The notes: generated from the sequence alone by a model not told the origin. Positions 27,595 to 36,994 are shown, counted from the stretch's first letter. The stretch is DNA of 64,000 bases from an uncultured Lachnospiraceae bacterium (GCA_910577785.1 CAJTNT010000008.1:1-64000); one strand, 5' to 3'. A program made the numbers and translations.

Positions 27595-27657
27595 GATTCC
27601 CACTCCTTTTTCTTTTTCTATAATCTTTGTAAAATCTATACAAAATATTTTAGCAAA

Positions 27658-28086
27658 TCATGGTAATTTAGTCAATATTAATAACTGGTGAATCTTATCC
27701 AATTCTTCCTGGGAAAGCTCCAAATGATTCCAGCAAATCTTATCTTCATTGCCATCTCCTTGGTATCTGGGAATCAGGTGCAGATGAAAATGGAAGACGG
27801 TCTGTCCGGCTACTTCCCCATTATTCTGCACCAAGTTAAAGCCATCACAGCCCAAGGCCTCTGTCATATGGGCGGCCAGCCTCTTGGCAAGCAGCATAAC
27901 CTTCCCCGCCATTTCATCGGGAAGCTCATAAAGATTCGCATAGTGTTCCTTGGGAAGAATCAGCGCATGCCCCTTTGTAGCCGGACTGATATCCAGGATT
28001 ACACGAAAATTTTCATCCTCATAAATCGTTTTGGAAGGGATTTCCCCTGCTGCAATCTTACAAAAAATACAAGTTGATTCTTTCAT
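27658..28086 (-). CDS. HIT-family (HinT-like) nucleotide hydrolase
   Basis: This 142-residue protein has the N-terminal CIFCKIAAGEIPS that begins many bacterial HIT proteins and the catalytic triad motif HFHLHLIPR near residue 100. Such proteins hydrolyse AMP-lysine or related purine phosphoramidates. The gene lies ~70 bases after the flavodoxin-SCP2 gene on the same strand and may be read from its promoter. A purine-rich AGAGGAGGAAG ribosome site precedes the ATG. Confidence 0.93.
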   Translation of the reverse strand: MKESTCIFCKIAAGEIPSKTIYEDENFRVILDISPATKGHALILPKEHYANLYELPDEMAGKVMLLAKRLAAHMTEALGCDGFNLVQNNGEVAGQTVFHFHLHLIPRYQGDGNEDKICWNHLELSQEELDKIHQLLILTKLP

Positions 28087-28157
28087 TTTCTTCCTCCTCT
28101 TCTTGATCCATCAAAAACTTAGTATGGGAGCCGCACGATTATGGCGACATACGATAC

Positions 28158-29147
28158 CTAAAACCGAAAAATCTGGTCTAACATTTTCAGATTCTTCAGA
28201 TTGCCCTTCGCTGTCATCTCCCCTGTCATGAATGCCCTCTGGAATGTCATCCTGCCCTGGATAATGCCGTCCATTACTTCCGGAGAAAGCTTTGTATAAA
28301 CATCAATTTTCTCTCCCTGGCCATAATGGACCTGAAGCTCATCGTTCTGCACTTCAATGGTCAGCGGCTTTTTCTTCCCGTCTATCATAAACAGATATGT
28401 CACGGAAAAATCCTCCTGTGGGACAAAATGCGCTTCCAGCTCCATCAGATATGCCGTATCCTCATCTTCTTTGGACTGACCAAGCATGTCCTTAAACATA
28501 TTGCTCAATTCCTCAATGTCCTCTTTCTGTTTCTTTACATAAAGGTCATTGGAAGCAAATTTGGAAAGCTGCTCACTTTCCTGTGGGGTCAGTTCCAGCT
28601 GCTGGGTACGCAGAATGGACTGTTTTACGGCCTGATTGCTATTTGGAAGGCTTTTTCGCTTCTGGGAAATGGCACGGTAGAGGTTTTCTGCCTTTTTTTC
28701 AATAATCTCCGTATAGTCACGGTTCATCCGAAAGGAAGCCAGATTCTCCACATATCCGCAGAGCCCGCTGCAGGGAAGGCCGCCTAACATTTCCCAAGCG
28801 CTTGCAAGCGTAATCTCTGCCTCCCGCTCCCCATAGGTGGTAGACATAACAATTGGCTGCATATAAGTCATGGCAAACTTTTCCTTATCCCCATATAGCC
28901 AGCAGGCATCCAGAAACTGCTGCATATACCCTCCAATCCCGAGCCATTCCACCGTTGTTGCCAAAATAATCCCATCCACATCCTTCATCGTCTGGGGCAG
29001 GGTAGATATACTGTTCTTGTGTTCATAGATATTATAGCGTTCCACCTCTACCCGCAGCTCCGCCAGCACTTCCTGCATCTTGTCAATGACATAAGATGTG
29101 GGATCGTCCAACAGGCCGCGCCCTCCATAATAAATATTAACTTTCAT
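28158..29147 (-). CDS. Flavodoxin-like reductase fused to an SCP2 lipid-binding domain
   Basis: This 329-residue protein has two parts. The N-terminal ~165 residues are NADPH-dependent FMN-reductase/flavodoxin-like: MKVNIYYGGRG, ILATTVEWLGIGGYMQQFLD and the flavin-site-like MSTTYGEREAE. The C-terminal ~100 residues (VTYLFMIDGKKKPLTIEVQN to MTFQRAFMTGEMTAKGNLKN) match the SCP-2 sterol-transfer fold, with the usual 'F..G.m..kGnl..l..l' ending. A charged helical linker joins them. The start at 29147 has GGAGG upstream; a promoter is at 29174-29201. The substrate is unknown; a redox enzyme acting on a lipid or quinone-like ligand is a guess. Confidence 0.8.
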   Translation of the reverse strand: MKVNIYYGGRGLLDDPTSYVIDKMQEVLAELRVEVERYNIYEHKNSISTLPQTMKDVDGIILATTVEWLGIGGYMQQFLDACWLYGDKEKFAMTYMQPIVMSTTYGEREAEITLASAWEMLGGLPCSGLCGYVENLASFRMNRDYTEIIEKKAENLYRAISQKRKSLPNSNQAVKQSILRTQQLELTPQESEQLSKFASNDLYVKKQKEDIEELSNMFKDMLGQSKEDEDTAYLMELEAHFVPQEDFSVTYLFMIDGKKKPLTIEVQNDELQVHYGQGEKIDVYTKLSPEVMDGIIQGRMTFQRAFMTGEMTAKGNLKNLKMLDQIFRF

Positions 29148-29173
29148 ACTAAGTCCTCCAAATTTTTCATTAA

Positions 29174-29201
29174 TATCTAGTATATAAATTTTTGGAGTCA
29201 A
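29174..29201 (-). promoter_or_regulatory. Candidate promoter of the flavodoxin-SCP2 gene
   Basis: On the minus strand TTGACT (29196-29201) and TAGATA (29174-29179) are 16 bases apart in an AT-rich 70-base gap after the FHA gene. The leader would be short (~25 nt). Confidence 0.5.
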
Positions 29202-29215
29202 AATCAATCTAATTT

Positions 29216-31447
29216 TTAATAAAACACATATTCTTCCCCGCCAAAACGGATATGATCATCCTTACACAATTCCATTTTCTGGTGGTATTCCAAAGGCGCT
29301 TCATTTAAGTACGTTCCATTTGTCGAGTTTAAATCTTCTATATAATATGTGTCTTCTTCCCGAATAATCCGGGCATGAAGACGGCTGATTCCCCTGGCAT
29401 TTATGATTCCATTTGCCTGCTGTTTATTTTTTCCCAGGAAAAACTCATCTCTGTCAATATAAATATCTTCGCATCCATGCCGCCCCTGATACACCAAAAT
29501 ACCCTCTGGGCGCTGCCCATAATCTGCCAGGATTTCTGTTGCAAACCTCGCTGATTCCTCGGCAGAGCCCGCTTCCTCTTTATTGCCTGAAAATGATGCG
29601 TCCGCAACGGCCGCTCCTTTTTTCTTTTTTCTCGGCCATCGCAAAATAGCCTTGTCTTGCGTAATGCCAGCTTCCTGAACCGTTTCCCTAATCTGCCTTT
29701 TCCCAACTCCTGAATGAACGTCAGGAGCCTCCTTTGGAAAATTTTCTACTCGCAAATAGTCTTTCTGGGTTCCATGTGCTGACAGATCCTGTACACCCCA
29801 TCTGCTATCTTCTTCTATCAGGTATTCACTCGGAATTCCACGTATTCGCGGCGTTTCCGCATTCTTTTCTAACGCATTCTTCTGTATATATCCTTTTGGC
29901 CTCTCCTGGCTCAATTCGCTTTCCAGCTTCTTTCTTTGCTCTTCTCCTAATATATAACCTTTTGGACGTTCTGGCGCCGATTTCTTCTTTACGTCTTCCC
30001 GCCCGTTATTTGGGCATCCAGCAGGCGGTTCCTGTGCTTTTATTTGACATTCATTCGAAACTTTTGGCGTAATTAGATTCCCTCTGGATTCTTTTTCCTG
30101 CTCCTGTCCTCTTTCCAACATTTTTTTCTCTCTTGTAAAAGAATCCTTTTCGTTAGGCAAATATTCCTTCAGAATCCCCCTCGCTTTTACCCTTTCGGAC
30201 TCCGCGTCACGCTCCTGTTTCTGGAAATATTCCCTGGAAATTTCCTGCACTTGGTTTCTTGCCGGACTCTCCAAAATTTTGCTTCCCAAAATTCCTTTTT
30301 CCCAAAGACTCCCTGCGGATACCTTGCTTTTCTTCTCCGATTCTTGCTTATCCAAAAAACTCTCTTCAAACACTAACTCCCCAAATCCATAGCTATTCTC
30401 GCTTCTGCCCTTTCTTGGCGCTTCTTCCTGTTCGCTTTTCTTCCGAATATTGGAAAATAAAAATGATTCCTTAAGGGATGTCGGCAGCCAGTCTAATTTC
30501 CGCCAAAAATCTTTCTTCCATTTTCCCCTTTCTGCCTCCTCCCCCACCCATCTATCCGATTTCTCTTTCTCAGCATTCTCTCCCCTGCCCCATCTATCTA
30601 TTCCAACCTTCTCTGTATGCTTCTGGCTTCCCTTTTCTGCTCCCCATCTGCCCAGCTTTCTTTCCCTCCTTTTACCCTGCCTCTCCTTCCCCCATTTGCC
30701 AATTCTCTCCTTCCCCCATGTTCCAATCTCTTCCTTGCCGATATCCGCCTGACTGCCTTTTGCTAAATTTTTTTCTGTACCCTGCCAATTCTCCTTACTT
30801 TTTGCAGTCCTTTCATGATCTGCCCGCTGGAATTCCGAAAATACACCCTCCGGAATCTCCTGTTTTCCCTGCCCCTCTCTCTGCACTCCTGGCCAGGCGC
30901 AATCTTCACTCTTCCCCAAGGATGCTTCCAGCATCTGCCCAATGCTGGCATTTTCCATGCTGCACATCTGGTAAACCTGGTATGCCAAACCTGCTGCCTT
31001 CCAATCTTGATGATTAATTCTTTGCAGAATCTGCTCCATAAATCCCTTAAAGGCCTCTGGCAAATTTTTTTCTTTAAATGGAAGATATGTAAAATACAGC
31101 CTTCCGTCCTCTAAGTTTACATAAATTAACGGAAATTCCAGACAAAGCCCCTCCTCCCGCAACAGATAATCCGGCAAAACCCGGCACAAATCCTGTATCG
31201 CAAACAGCAGCCTTTGCAGCATTCCATAATCCATCCCCTTCCCCGAAAGATAATCTTCCACCTGCTGTTTGCCGCTGATTTCATAAAGATAACTCTGTAC
31301 GCCGTCCGCCATGGCAGGCTGCATAGACAAAAGGCCTGGTATCCTCTGTTTCTCCAACATACACAACTCATATTGTTCCTGTACGGCTGCCTGCGTTTTG
31401 ATGCACATATAGCTTTTATATAAATTTCTCCGATACGTAACTTCCAC
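29216..31447 (-). CDS. DUF6382 / FHA-domain protein at the end of the Tad operon
   Basis: This 743-residue protein has an N-terminal ~180-residue domain (DUF6382-like: YLYEISGKQQVEDYL, FPLIYVNLEDGRLYFTYLPF). A long low-complexity, Lys/Glu/Trp-rich middle contains repeated WGKERIGKWGKER and PKGYI motifs. The C-terminal ~90 residues are a forkhead-associated domain with FFLGKNKQQANGIINARGIS, RLHARI and EDLNSTNGTYLN. FHA domains bind phosphothreonine, so a Ser/Thr kinase should exist elsewhere. The start is GTG with AGGGAGGG upstream. It is the last gene of the ~10.5-kb operon that begins at 39757. Confidence 0.8.
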   Translation of the reverse strand: MEVTYRRNLYKSYMCIKTQAAVQEQYELCMLEKQRIPGLLSMQPAMADGVQSYLYEISGKQQVEDYLSGKGMDYGMLQRLLFAIQDLCRVLPDYLLREEGLCLEFPLIYVNLEDGRLYFTYLPFKEKNLPEAFKGFMEQILQRINHQDWKAAGLAYQVYQMCSMENASIGQMLEASLGKSEDCAWPGVQREGQGKQEIPEGVFSEFQRADHERTAKSKENWQGTEKNLAKGSQADIGKEEIGTWGKERIGKWGKERQGKRRERKLGRWGAEKGSQKHTEKVGIDRWGRGENAEKEKSDRWVGEEAERGKWKKDFWRKLDWLPTSLKESFLFSNIRKKSEQEEAPRKGRSENSYGFGELVFEESFLDKQESEKKSKVSAGSLWEKGILGSKILESPARNQVQEISREYFQKQERDAESERVKARGILKEYLPNEKDSFTREKKMLERGQEQEKESRGNLITPKVSNECQIKAQEPPAGCPNNGREDVKKKSAPERPKGYILGEEQRKKLESELSQERPKGYIQKNALEKNAETPRIRGIPSEYLIEEDSRWGVQDLSAHGTQKDYLRVENFPKEAPDVHSGVGKRQIRETVQEAGITQDKAILRWPRKKKKGAAVADASFSGNKEEAGSAEESARFATEILADYGQRPEGILVYQGRHGCEDIYIDRDEFFLGKNKQQANGIINARGISRLHARIIREEDTYYIEDLNSTNGTYLNEAPLEYHQKMELCKDDHIRFGGEEYVFY

Positions 31448-31590
31448 TTTTCCCTCCCTATCTCATTTTGTATCACATCGTTTCCCATTGCCCGACGCCC
31501 GCTGCCTGCCCTTTCTTTGATTTACCACAGTCCATGACCCAGAAAGCCTCCCATAGCGGCACCCTCTCAGCAAGGGGCGAAAATACTATT

Positions 31591-31794
31591 TCAAGCATGA
31601 TCTCCTACAAGCTCTTCTAACAATTCCAACTGCCGAAAACGCCCAGGCGGATCATATTCCTCCCAGAATTCCTGCTCCTCTGCCAATTCCACTACCTGGC
31701 AATACAGTGTAATTCCCTGTGTTAAAAGCTGAAAAATACATAGCAATACAATTGGAACAACCAAAGCGGCTTCGACTGTAAGACTCCCTTTCAT
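31591..31794 (-). CDS. Small TadE-like pseudopilin
   Basis: This 67-residue protein begins MKGSLTVEAALVVPIVLLC, the TadE-type N-terminus with a Glu at +5 of a likely prepilin cleavage site and a membrane helix; a short acidic tail follows. The ATG lies 6 bases after the stop of the A24 peptidase gene and has a weak ribosome site, so translation is probably coupled. It was chosen over the longer overlapping frame because that frame repeats the peptidase region out of frame. Confidence 0.75.
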   Translation of the reverse strand: MKGSLTVEAALVVPIVLLCIFQLLTQGITLYCQVVELAEEQEFWEEYDPPGRFRQLELLEELVGDHA

Positions 31795-31799
31795 AACTG

Positions 31800-32213
31800 T
31801 CACCGCACCAACATTATCAAATAGGAAATCAGCAAAAACGGCACAAAGGCGATCTCCTCCCGCCCCTTTTTCTTCCAGAAAACCACAAGCCCAAGCGCCC
31901 AAAGAAAAGAAAACAGAAGCCCTATGATAAACAATTCCAGATTTGCCGCTCCCCCCAGATATACGCCTGTCACCATGAGAAGAATTCCATCCCCCATCCC
32001 AATGCTGCCCTGACTGAGCCAACTAATTGCCATAACTGCCAGCCCCAGGGAAATCCCCCACAAAATGCTGTAAATAGAACATGTGGGAAAAAACAGGTGC
32101 AGCAACACGCCGCCAATTCCAAAGAGCAGAATATTAGCCGTTGTCAGCTCCTTATTCTTCACATCTTCCCAAGTACACATCCCTAATAATCCCAACAATA
32201 CATATCTTTGCAT
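31800..32213 (-). CDS. A24-type prepilin peptidase (second copy in the operon)
   Basis: This 137-residue polytopic protein resembles the C-terminal catalytic half of type IV prepilin peptidases: an aspartate near the first loop (TWEDVKNKELT) and the GMGDGILLMVTG motif carry the two catalytic Asp residues. GGAGGAAAG precedes the ATG at 32213. The operon already encodes another A24 peptidase at 39260-39757, so one may serve Flp and the other the TadE-like proteins. Confidence 0.8.
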   Translation of the reverse strand: MQRYVLLGLLGMCTWEDVKNKELTTANILLFGIGGVLLHLFFPTCSIYSILWGISLGLAVMAISWLSQGSIGMGDGILLMVTGVYLGGAANLELFIIGLLFSFLWALGLVVFWKKKGREEIAFVPFLLISYLIMLVR

Positions 32214-32224
32214 AATCTTTCCTC

Positions 32225-33034
32225 CTACTTTCCGCCACACCGGGAACAGGCTGGCTTACCGCCCGCTTCTTCCTTCCGTATCATGTAAACCGTTCTCTTT
32301 AACCCACTGCAATGAATGGTATAGTGATAACAATCCCCCTCATCTGTAACATAGGCCACCGAACCCTTTTTTTTGCCTTTTGTACAATGCCCACAGGCTC
32401 CATATTGTTTCAGGCCTTTCAGGCTGGCCGTTGGAATCTGCTTCACGGAAAGCATTAAATGGGTGCAGCTGCGCGTTTCGTGGTACACAGTATCCGTAGG
32501 CGTAATATAAACCCACTGTTGTTTTTTCCCTATGCCGTTCGCCCCCTGTTTTCCAGTCCACCGCCGCATTTTGCATCGGTTGGAAAGCTTCACCTTCCGT
32601 TTCCCAAAATACCCAAAAGGCATTTTTAGCGTATAAGTTACCTGCGCCACAATATGGCTTCCATCTACTTTTGTATTTTTCCACGAAAATCCTGCCATTC
32701 CCAGCTCTATGGGGGACAGGGGGCATCCCTGGCTAACCAGCTTCTGATAAAAGGCTGCCTTTGTCAGGTTCTTGACCTTACTTTCTGACGCATTACGCAG
32801 CAAAACGTTTTCCGCCACAGCCTGGTCGAGGGAATTTCCCACCGTATACTGAATCTGAAGCATAAGAAATAAATACAATACCATCCCCACTGCAAAGAGA
32901 AATACTGGCAAGGACAAAGCGGCTTCCAGCGTAAGGCTGCCTTTGGGGAGCGTGTGGCAAAGTGCCTCCATCCTTTTAAAACTATAATGCCTGAGAGAGA
33001 TTTTTTCATTTTCCTTTCCTATAATCTGAGGCAC
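32225..33034 (-). CDS. TadE-like protein with Cys/His-rich C-terminus
   Basis: This protein of about 269 residues has KGSLTLEAALSLPVFLFAVG, the TadE-type N-terminal helix, at ~30-50, then a beta-rich domain. The C-terminus is unusual, holding two similar halves: YHETRSCTHLM...YGACGHC and CYHYTIHCSGLK...PACSRCG. These Cys/His pairs could bind a metal or form disulfides. Start choice is open: GTG at 33034 has AGGAG upstream, but ATG further in (MEALCHTLPKG) is also possible. It is co-transcribed with DUF5702 upstream and the A24 peptidase downstream. Confidence 0.75.
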   Translation of the reverse strand: MPQIIGKENEKISLRHYSFKRMEALCHTLPKGSLTLEAALSLPVFLFAVGMVLYLFLMLQIQYTVGNSLDQAVAENVLLRNASESKVKNLTKAAFYQKLVSQGCPLSPIELGMAGFSWKNTKVDGSHIVAQVTYTLKMPFGYFGKRKVKLSNRCKMRRWTGKQGANGIGKKQQWVYITPTDTVYHETRSCTHLMLSVKQIPTASLKGLKQYGACGHCTKGKKKGSVAYVTDEGDCYHYTIHCSGLKRTVYMIRKEEAGGKPACSRCGGK

Positions 33035-33073
33035 TTTGCCACACGCTCCTTCCTAATAGCAATAAAATCGTAA

Positions 33074-34645
33074 TTACTGCTGTCCAAAATATGAAAATTC
33101 CTGGCTGCAGTAAAAATGATATGTTCCATCTACCTTTTTCCCCGCCGTTACAAAACCCAGAAATAACGGTGCCGCCACATACAGCCCCTCTGCCTGGATA
33201 TGGTAAATCTGCTGATCCATGCGAAAATTCGTTTCTCCTGCCTGCAGCCTTATATTTTGTTCCACCACATCCATGGCACGGTTGACTAATGTATGTTCCC
33301 TTACCAGCGCCAACAGAAGCAGCAGGTACTCCCGATAATCCCAACCATCCTCTTCCTCTGTCTTCTTGGCCTCTTGTTTTAGCGCTTCCTTCCCCAGAGC
33401 CACATCGCTTTTCCAATCTGACGGCTTTTTCATTAATGGCACTTTTCCGCCTGCCAGCAGAGAACGTACATCCAGAACGCTCTCTATGTAACTCCATGCG
33501 AGCAGAATCCCCAATTTTACGGCTTCTATCAGCGGGACAATCCCTGTGAATCCCACGGCTGCCGTTGCCATTTCCAAAGCCAGGGATTGTTTCTTCCCAT
33601 CCTGCATAATGGTAGCGAAATTTCCCACTTCCCGAAGCAGAAGCAGCTCCTTTACTACCTTTTCCAAGTTTTTTGCATCTGTATCCTTGCCCGCAATGCA
33701 ATATTCCAGCTCATAATCCAATGCATGCTCCTGGCTTCCCTTTTTTCCACTGCCGGTATAACAGGAGAAAAAATCATTCAGATATTGAAGAAAAAAAATC
33801 TTATCCAGGCTTCCCTTCTGCATTTCCTCCATATTGCCCTTCTCCTTTTGCCTGCCTTCTAAGGGCGAAAAACCGACAATTGTTTTGCCTGAAATTCCGG
33901 AAGGGTTTTCCACAACTGCCTGTAAAACAGCAGATCTTTTCAACAAATCCACAGATTCTATGGGATTTTCCGGCAGTTCTTTTCCCAGGATCCCTGCTTC
34001 CCCCTTTGCTGCCTGTTCTCTGCCCTCACGCTTTGCTGGCTGCACATTTACATTTCCTTCCTCTCCTGCCTGCGCTTCCTCTTTTTGCTTCTCTATAACC
34101 TCTGCGTCTTCCACGGCATCTTTGGCCTGATTCCATGTTTTCTCCATCCCCTGCCTTTTGGATGCCAGTTCCTCCCCCTTCCCTAGCTTCTCTTTCCATG
34201 CATCTACTGCGCCTGCTGCAAGCTGTTCCTTCATGGCTCTGCATGCCTGCAGCTCAAACGCAGTTCCATTGCCGTCCGTTGCCAGGCCATATCTCACCAC
34301 TTCCATATTCCGCAAAACCATCTGGAAAAAGGAACTTCCCTTCTGTGCCCAATCAGACTCTCCCATCATATGCCCCTCCAGAGATGCCAGATCCAGCTGC
34401 CCTGCCCCGTCACTCCCGTCCAGAAACAGCAGGCGGTAATCCTGCCATAAAGCCGTATGATATTCTCCAAAAGCGGATTCTAAATCCAGCAACAGCCGGC
34501 GTTGTGCCATGGCCGAAAGGCTTTGCACCCTTGCCGCCTCCAACAGAGAAAAACAAAACGAGAGGACAAGGGTCAGCGTCAGAGCTAAAAACAGCGTGAT
34601 GCTGCCCCCCTGCACCTTGCTTGTCGGATTAAACTTTTTTGGCAT
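33074..34645 (-). CDS. DUF5702 Tad-locus protein
   Basis: This 523-residue protein has an N-terminal membrane helix after GGSITLFLALTLTLVLSFCF, the pseudopilin-like start of the DUF5702 family found in clostridial Tad loci. The rest is largely helical and charged, with the segment LQYLNDFFSCYTG and a second hydrophobic region near AAVGFTGIVPLIEAVKLGIL. Its start overlaps the end of the flp gene by 17 bases, so translation is likely coupled. It is probably a minor pilin or assembly factor; the function is not established. Confidence 0.8.
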   Translation of the reverse strand: MPKKFNPTSKVQGGSITLFLALTLTLVLSFCFSLLEAARVQSLSAMAQRRLLLDLESAFGEYHTALWQDYRLLFLDGSDGAGQLDLASLEGHMMGESDWAQKGSSFFQMVLRNMEVVRYGLATDGNGTAFELQACRAMKEQLAAGAVDAWKEKLGKGEELASKRQGMEKTWNQAKDAVEDAEVIEKQKEEAQAGEEGNVNVQPAKREGREQAAKGEAGILGKELPENPIESVDLLKRSAVLQAVVENPSGISGKTIVGFSPLEGRQKEKGNMEEMQKGSLDKIFFLQYLNDFFSCYTGSGKKGSQEHALDYELEYCIAGKDTDAKNLEKVVKELLLLREVGNFATIMQDGKKQSLALEMATAAVGFTGIVPLIEAVKLGILLAWSYIESVLDVRSLLAGGKVPLMKKPSDWKSDVALGKEALKQEAKKTEEEDGWDYREYLLLLLALVREHTLVNRAMDVVEQNIRLQAGETNFRMDQQIYHIQAEGLYVAAPLFLGFVTAGKKVDGTYHFYCSQEFSYFGQQ

Positions 34646-34799
34646 TTTTTGTAATCTTGTCCAAAATCGTATTTACCAGGCTGCTAATCTGAGACTTAAA
34701 TACTGTCACCAAGCTAATCAAAACTACAATAATTAATATAACCTCCACAACGCCCATTCCATCTTCTTCCGCTAAAAATGCTTTCCATTCTCTTATCAT
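34629..34799 (-). CDS. flp: Flp-type major pilin
   Basis: This 56-residue protein begins MIREWKAFLAEEDG with predicted cleavage before MGVVEVILIIVVLISL, leaving Glu at position 5 of the mature chain and one hydrophobic helix, then SSLVNTILDKITKNAKKV. This is the class of very short Flp pilins (Flp1-like) that polymerise into Tad pili. AAGGAGG sits ideally before the ATG. It sits between the TadC-like gene and DUF5702. The frame is below the length of usual ORF cut-offs, but the position, ribosome site and motif make it convincing. Confidence 0.88.
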   Translation of the reverse strand: MIREWKAFLAEEDGMGVVEVILIIVVLISLVTVFKSQISSLVNTILDKITKNAKKV

Positions 34800-34909
34800 C
34801 TATTATCCTCCTTTTCTGTCTGGCATTCACCCAGCGGCTAACTTTCCCTTCTAAATTCCTCTCCGCTTTCATGTCACAGCAGGCGCACAACAGCCCACCC
34901 AAATATTCC

Positions 34910-36202
34910 TTACAGATTCAGTGTCAGTCCTGCCGGGACGATTAGGATTACCAGCACAATTACCAGCATCATAATCATTGGCAGCATCAATTTCGTGCCA
35001 GCTTCTTCCCCTGCCTTTCTGGCTCTGGCTTTCCGCTGCTCAAAGGCTTCCCATTCCTCTTCTTCGAGCAGCCTCTGCATTCCCTTTGCCCCCTTACGTA
35101 TATTTTGTACGATCAGAGAGGAAAGCTTCCGATATGCGCTCAGACGACACCGTTCGCCAAAGTTTTCAAAGGCACGCAGTTCCCCTATTCCTTCCTGCAT
35201 TTCATACAGGGTTCCCAGCATTTCCTCATATGCATAGCGGCATTCTATTTCCTGCCTTTCCCTTTTGGTACGGTAAACCAAGGCAATCTTTTCCCATGCC
35301 AGGGAAATATTCATCCCTGCCCCCAACAGCAAAGATAGCTTACTGACAATCTCCGGATAATCCGCCAGCATCTGTTGCTGGCGCTCCGTCTCCCTGCGCT
35401 TTTTTTCTTCTTTCTCACTCATCAGCAGGCCAACCGCGCCGGCAATTCCCAAAAAGAGTATCTTTATGCTGCGGTTTTCTGTACGCTGCTTCCAATTGAC
35501 AGCCTTTCCATCTACCTCTTGCGGAAGGCTCAGATATCCGCTCCCTTCCTTTTTGTTCTCAGTTTCCAGCGCCTGTCGGATATGGTCTGCAAATGTTTCC
35601 TGTAACGACCTGTCCCTCGGTACTGCGCGCACAAAAAATGTATATAGGCAATTTCTCTCCTGACAGGACAATTCTGCTTTTATCTCTACAATAACAGGGC
35701 TTCCCGGCTCTGCCTTCAGCGTCCCGTCCGGCTGGAATACTTCATAATCTGAAAACTGGTACTCCGCCTCCACAGCGCCATCCTGCAAAGTATCTGGCAG
35801 CTGCAGCGATTGTGACACTTCGTCCAGAGAAGGGTTTTCACCCAAAATCAGGACATCCAATTCCTGTTTTGCCCGCTCAAAATATTCCTCGCATTGTGCC
35901 TCTGTCAATTTCCTCTCCTCTATCTGCACCTCCAGGGGATATCCCTCTAAAATTCCTTCTGCATCCACCAGATATTCCCTTTCCTGGCTTCCCTTCCCCG
36001 GCTCGCTTTTTGCAATCGCCTGTTCCTGCCTGGCCACCCCGTCCATCTGCCACAGGGCTGCCGCTATCACAAAGCTCCCCATCACCACCAGGGATGCCTG
36101 GCCATATTTCTTTTGCCCTGGAAACTTCTGCTTTAAAATCCACGCTGTCACAGCCGATGCTACCGTACCTGCGATATAGCAACACATAACTACCATTCCC
36201 AC
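34910..36202 (-). CDS. tadC: TadC-like inner-membrane protein with extra N-terminal domain
   Basis: This protein is about 430 residues. The C-terminal ~180 residues are a type II secretion F domain (LADYPEIVSKLSLLLGAGMN, FGERCRLSAYRKLSSLIVQN, a basic AFEQRKARARKAGEEAGTKL segment and a final helix) as in TadC. Before it are two membrane helices and a ~190-residue soluble domain (EYLVDAEGILEGYPLEVQIE to CLYTFFVRAVPRDRSLQETF) that ordinary TadC proteins lack. The start is taken as GTG with GGAGG seven bases upstream. Gene order after TadB supports TadC. The added domain probably faces outward, judging from the flanking helices. Confidence 0.8.
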   Translation of the reverse strand: MGMVVMCCYIAGTVASAVTAWILKQKFPGQKKYGQASLVVMGSFVIAAALWQMDGVARQEQAIAKSEPGKGSQEREYLVDAEGILEGYPLEVQIEERKLTEAQCEEYFERAKQELDVLILGENPSLDEVSQSLQLPDTLQDGAVEAEYQFSDYEVFQPDGTLKAEPGSPVIVEIKAELSCQERNCLYTFFVRAVPRDRSLQETFADHIRQALETENKKEGSGYLSLPQEVDGKAVNWKQRTENRSIKILFLGIAGAVGLLMSEKEEKKRRETERQQQMLADYPEIVSKLSLLLGAGMNISLAWEKIALVYRTKRERQEIECRYAYEEMLGTLYEMQEGIGELRAFENFGERCRLSAYRKLSSLIVQNIRKGAKGMQRLLEEEEWEAFEQRKARARKAGEEAGTKLMLPMIMMLVIVLVILIVPAGLTLNL

Positions 36203-36249
36203 ATCAGAACCTCCGCATTCTGCCTGCCTATTGCCTGTCCTCACACTTA

Positions 36250-36990
36250 CTACACCGAAATCTCCACAATCCGCCTGCCTATCAAGTAGGCTGCGCCATA
36301 GGCCGCCAGGCAGGCTGTCATAATTACTGCTCCCAGCCAATTCCCATAGAGAGGCTCCAAAAACTCCGGCGACGTGGCTCCCACATAGAACAGAATTCCA
36401 AACGGCATCAAGTTCATAAGGTTCATCTCCATCCGTTTGGAGGCCATCACTGTTTCAATTTCTCTCTTTACCTCTGCCTTCTGCCGTATTTTATCCACAG
36501 TACGGTTAAAAATCTTCATGAAATCTCCCCCGCTGCGCTTGGCAAAGGCAAATACCTGTGTAAAACTAATGATTTCTTCTATCCCGCTCCGTTCAGCCAA
36601 ATCCTCCAATAATTTTTCCAGTGGGATATTCCATGCAGCCTGGCGGTTAATATTGCCAAATTCTTCTGCCATAACCGTATGGGCGCCATAGAGCTTTACA
36701 AACTCCTCCTGCGCCTGCACAAAGGCATTTTCCATTGCATAGCCTGCCTTAACGGCTGCCGAGGCCATCTGCAGCATCTCCCGGAAATGAAACAGCATCT
36801 CCTGCCTGCGTTTGCGCATCAGGGACTCCCTGACCGCCTTCCTCACAGGGACACAGAACACAGGGAGGGAAAGCATCCCCCAAAAGCTCCGATAGAAGAG
36901 CCACGACACCATGCCTGACAGCACAAATGTAATGCCAATGCACAAAAACCTCTCCCGCCAGTTCATCCGATAAACATGATAATCCCGCAT
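36250..36990 (-). CDS. tadB: TadB-like inner-membrane platform protein
   Basis: This 246-residue protein has two N-terminal membrane helices (LCIGITFVLSGMVSWLFYRS), a cytosolic type II secretion F domain with FREMLQMASAAVKAGYAMEN and FAFAKRSGGDFMKIFNRTVD, and C-terminal helices. It is expected to partner TadC as the membrane base driven by the TadA ATPase. The start is ATG at 36990 behind GGAGGGGG, four bases from the tadA stop. Confidence 0.88.
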   Translation of the reverse strand: MRDYHVYRMNWRERFLCIGITFVLSGMVSWLFYRSFWGMLSLPVFCVPVRKAVRESLMRKRRQEMLFHFREMLQMASAAVKAGYAMENAFVQAQEEFVKLYGAHTVMAEEFGNINRQAAWNIPLEKLLEDLAERSGIEEIISFTQVFAFAKRSGGDFMKIFNRTVDKIRQKAEVKREIETVMASKRMEMNLMNLMPFGILFYVGATSPEFLEPLYGNWLGAVIMTACLAAYGAAYLIGRRIVEISV

Positions 36991-36994
36991 ACCC

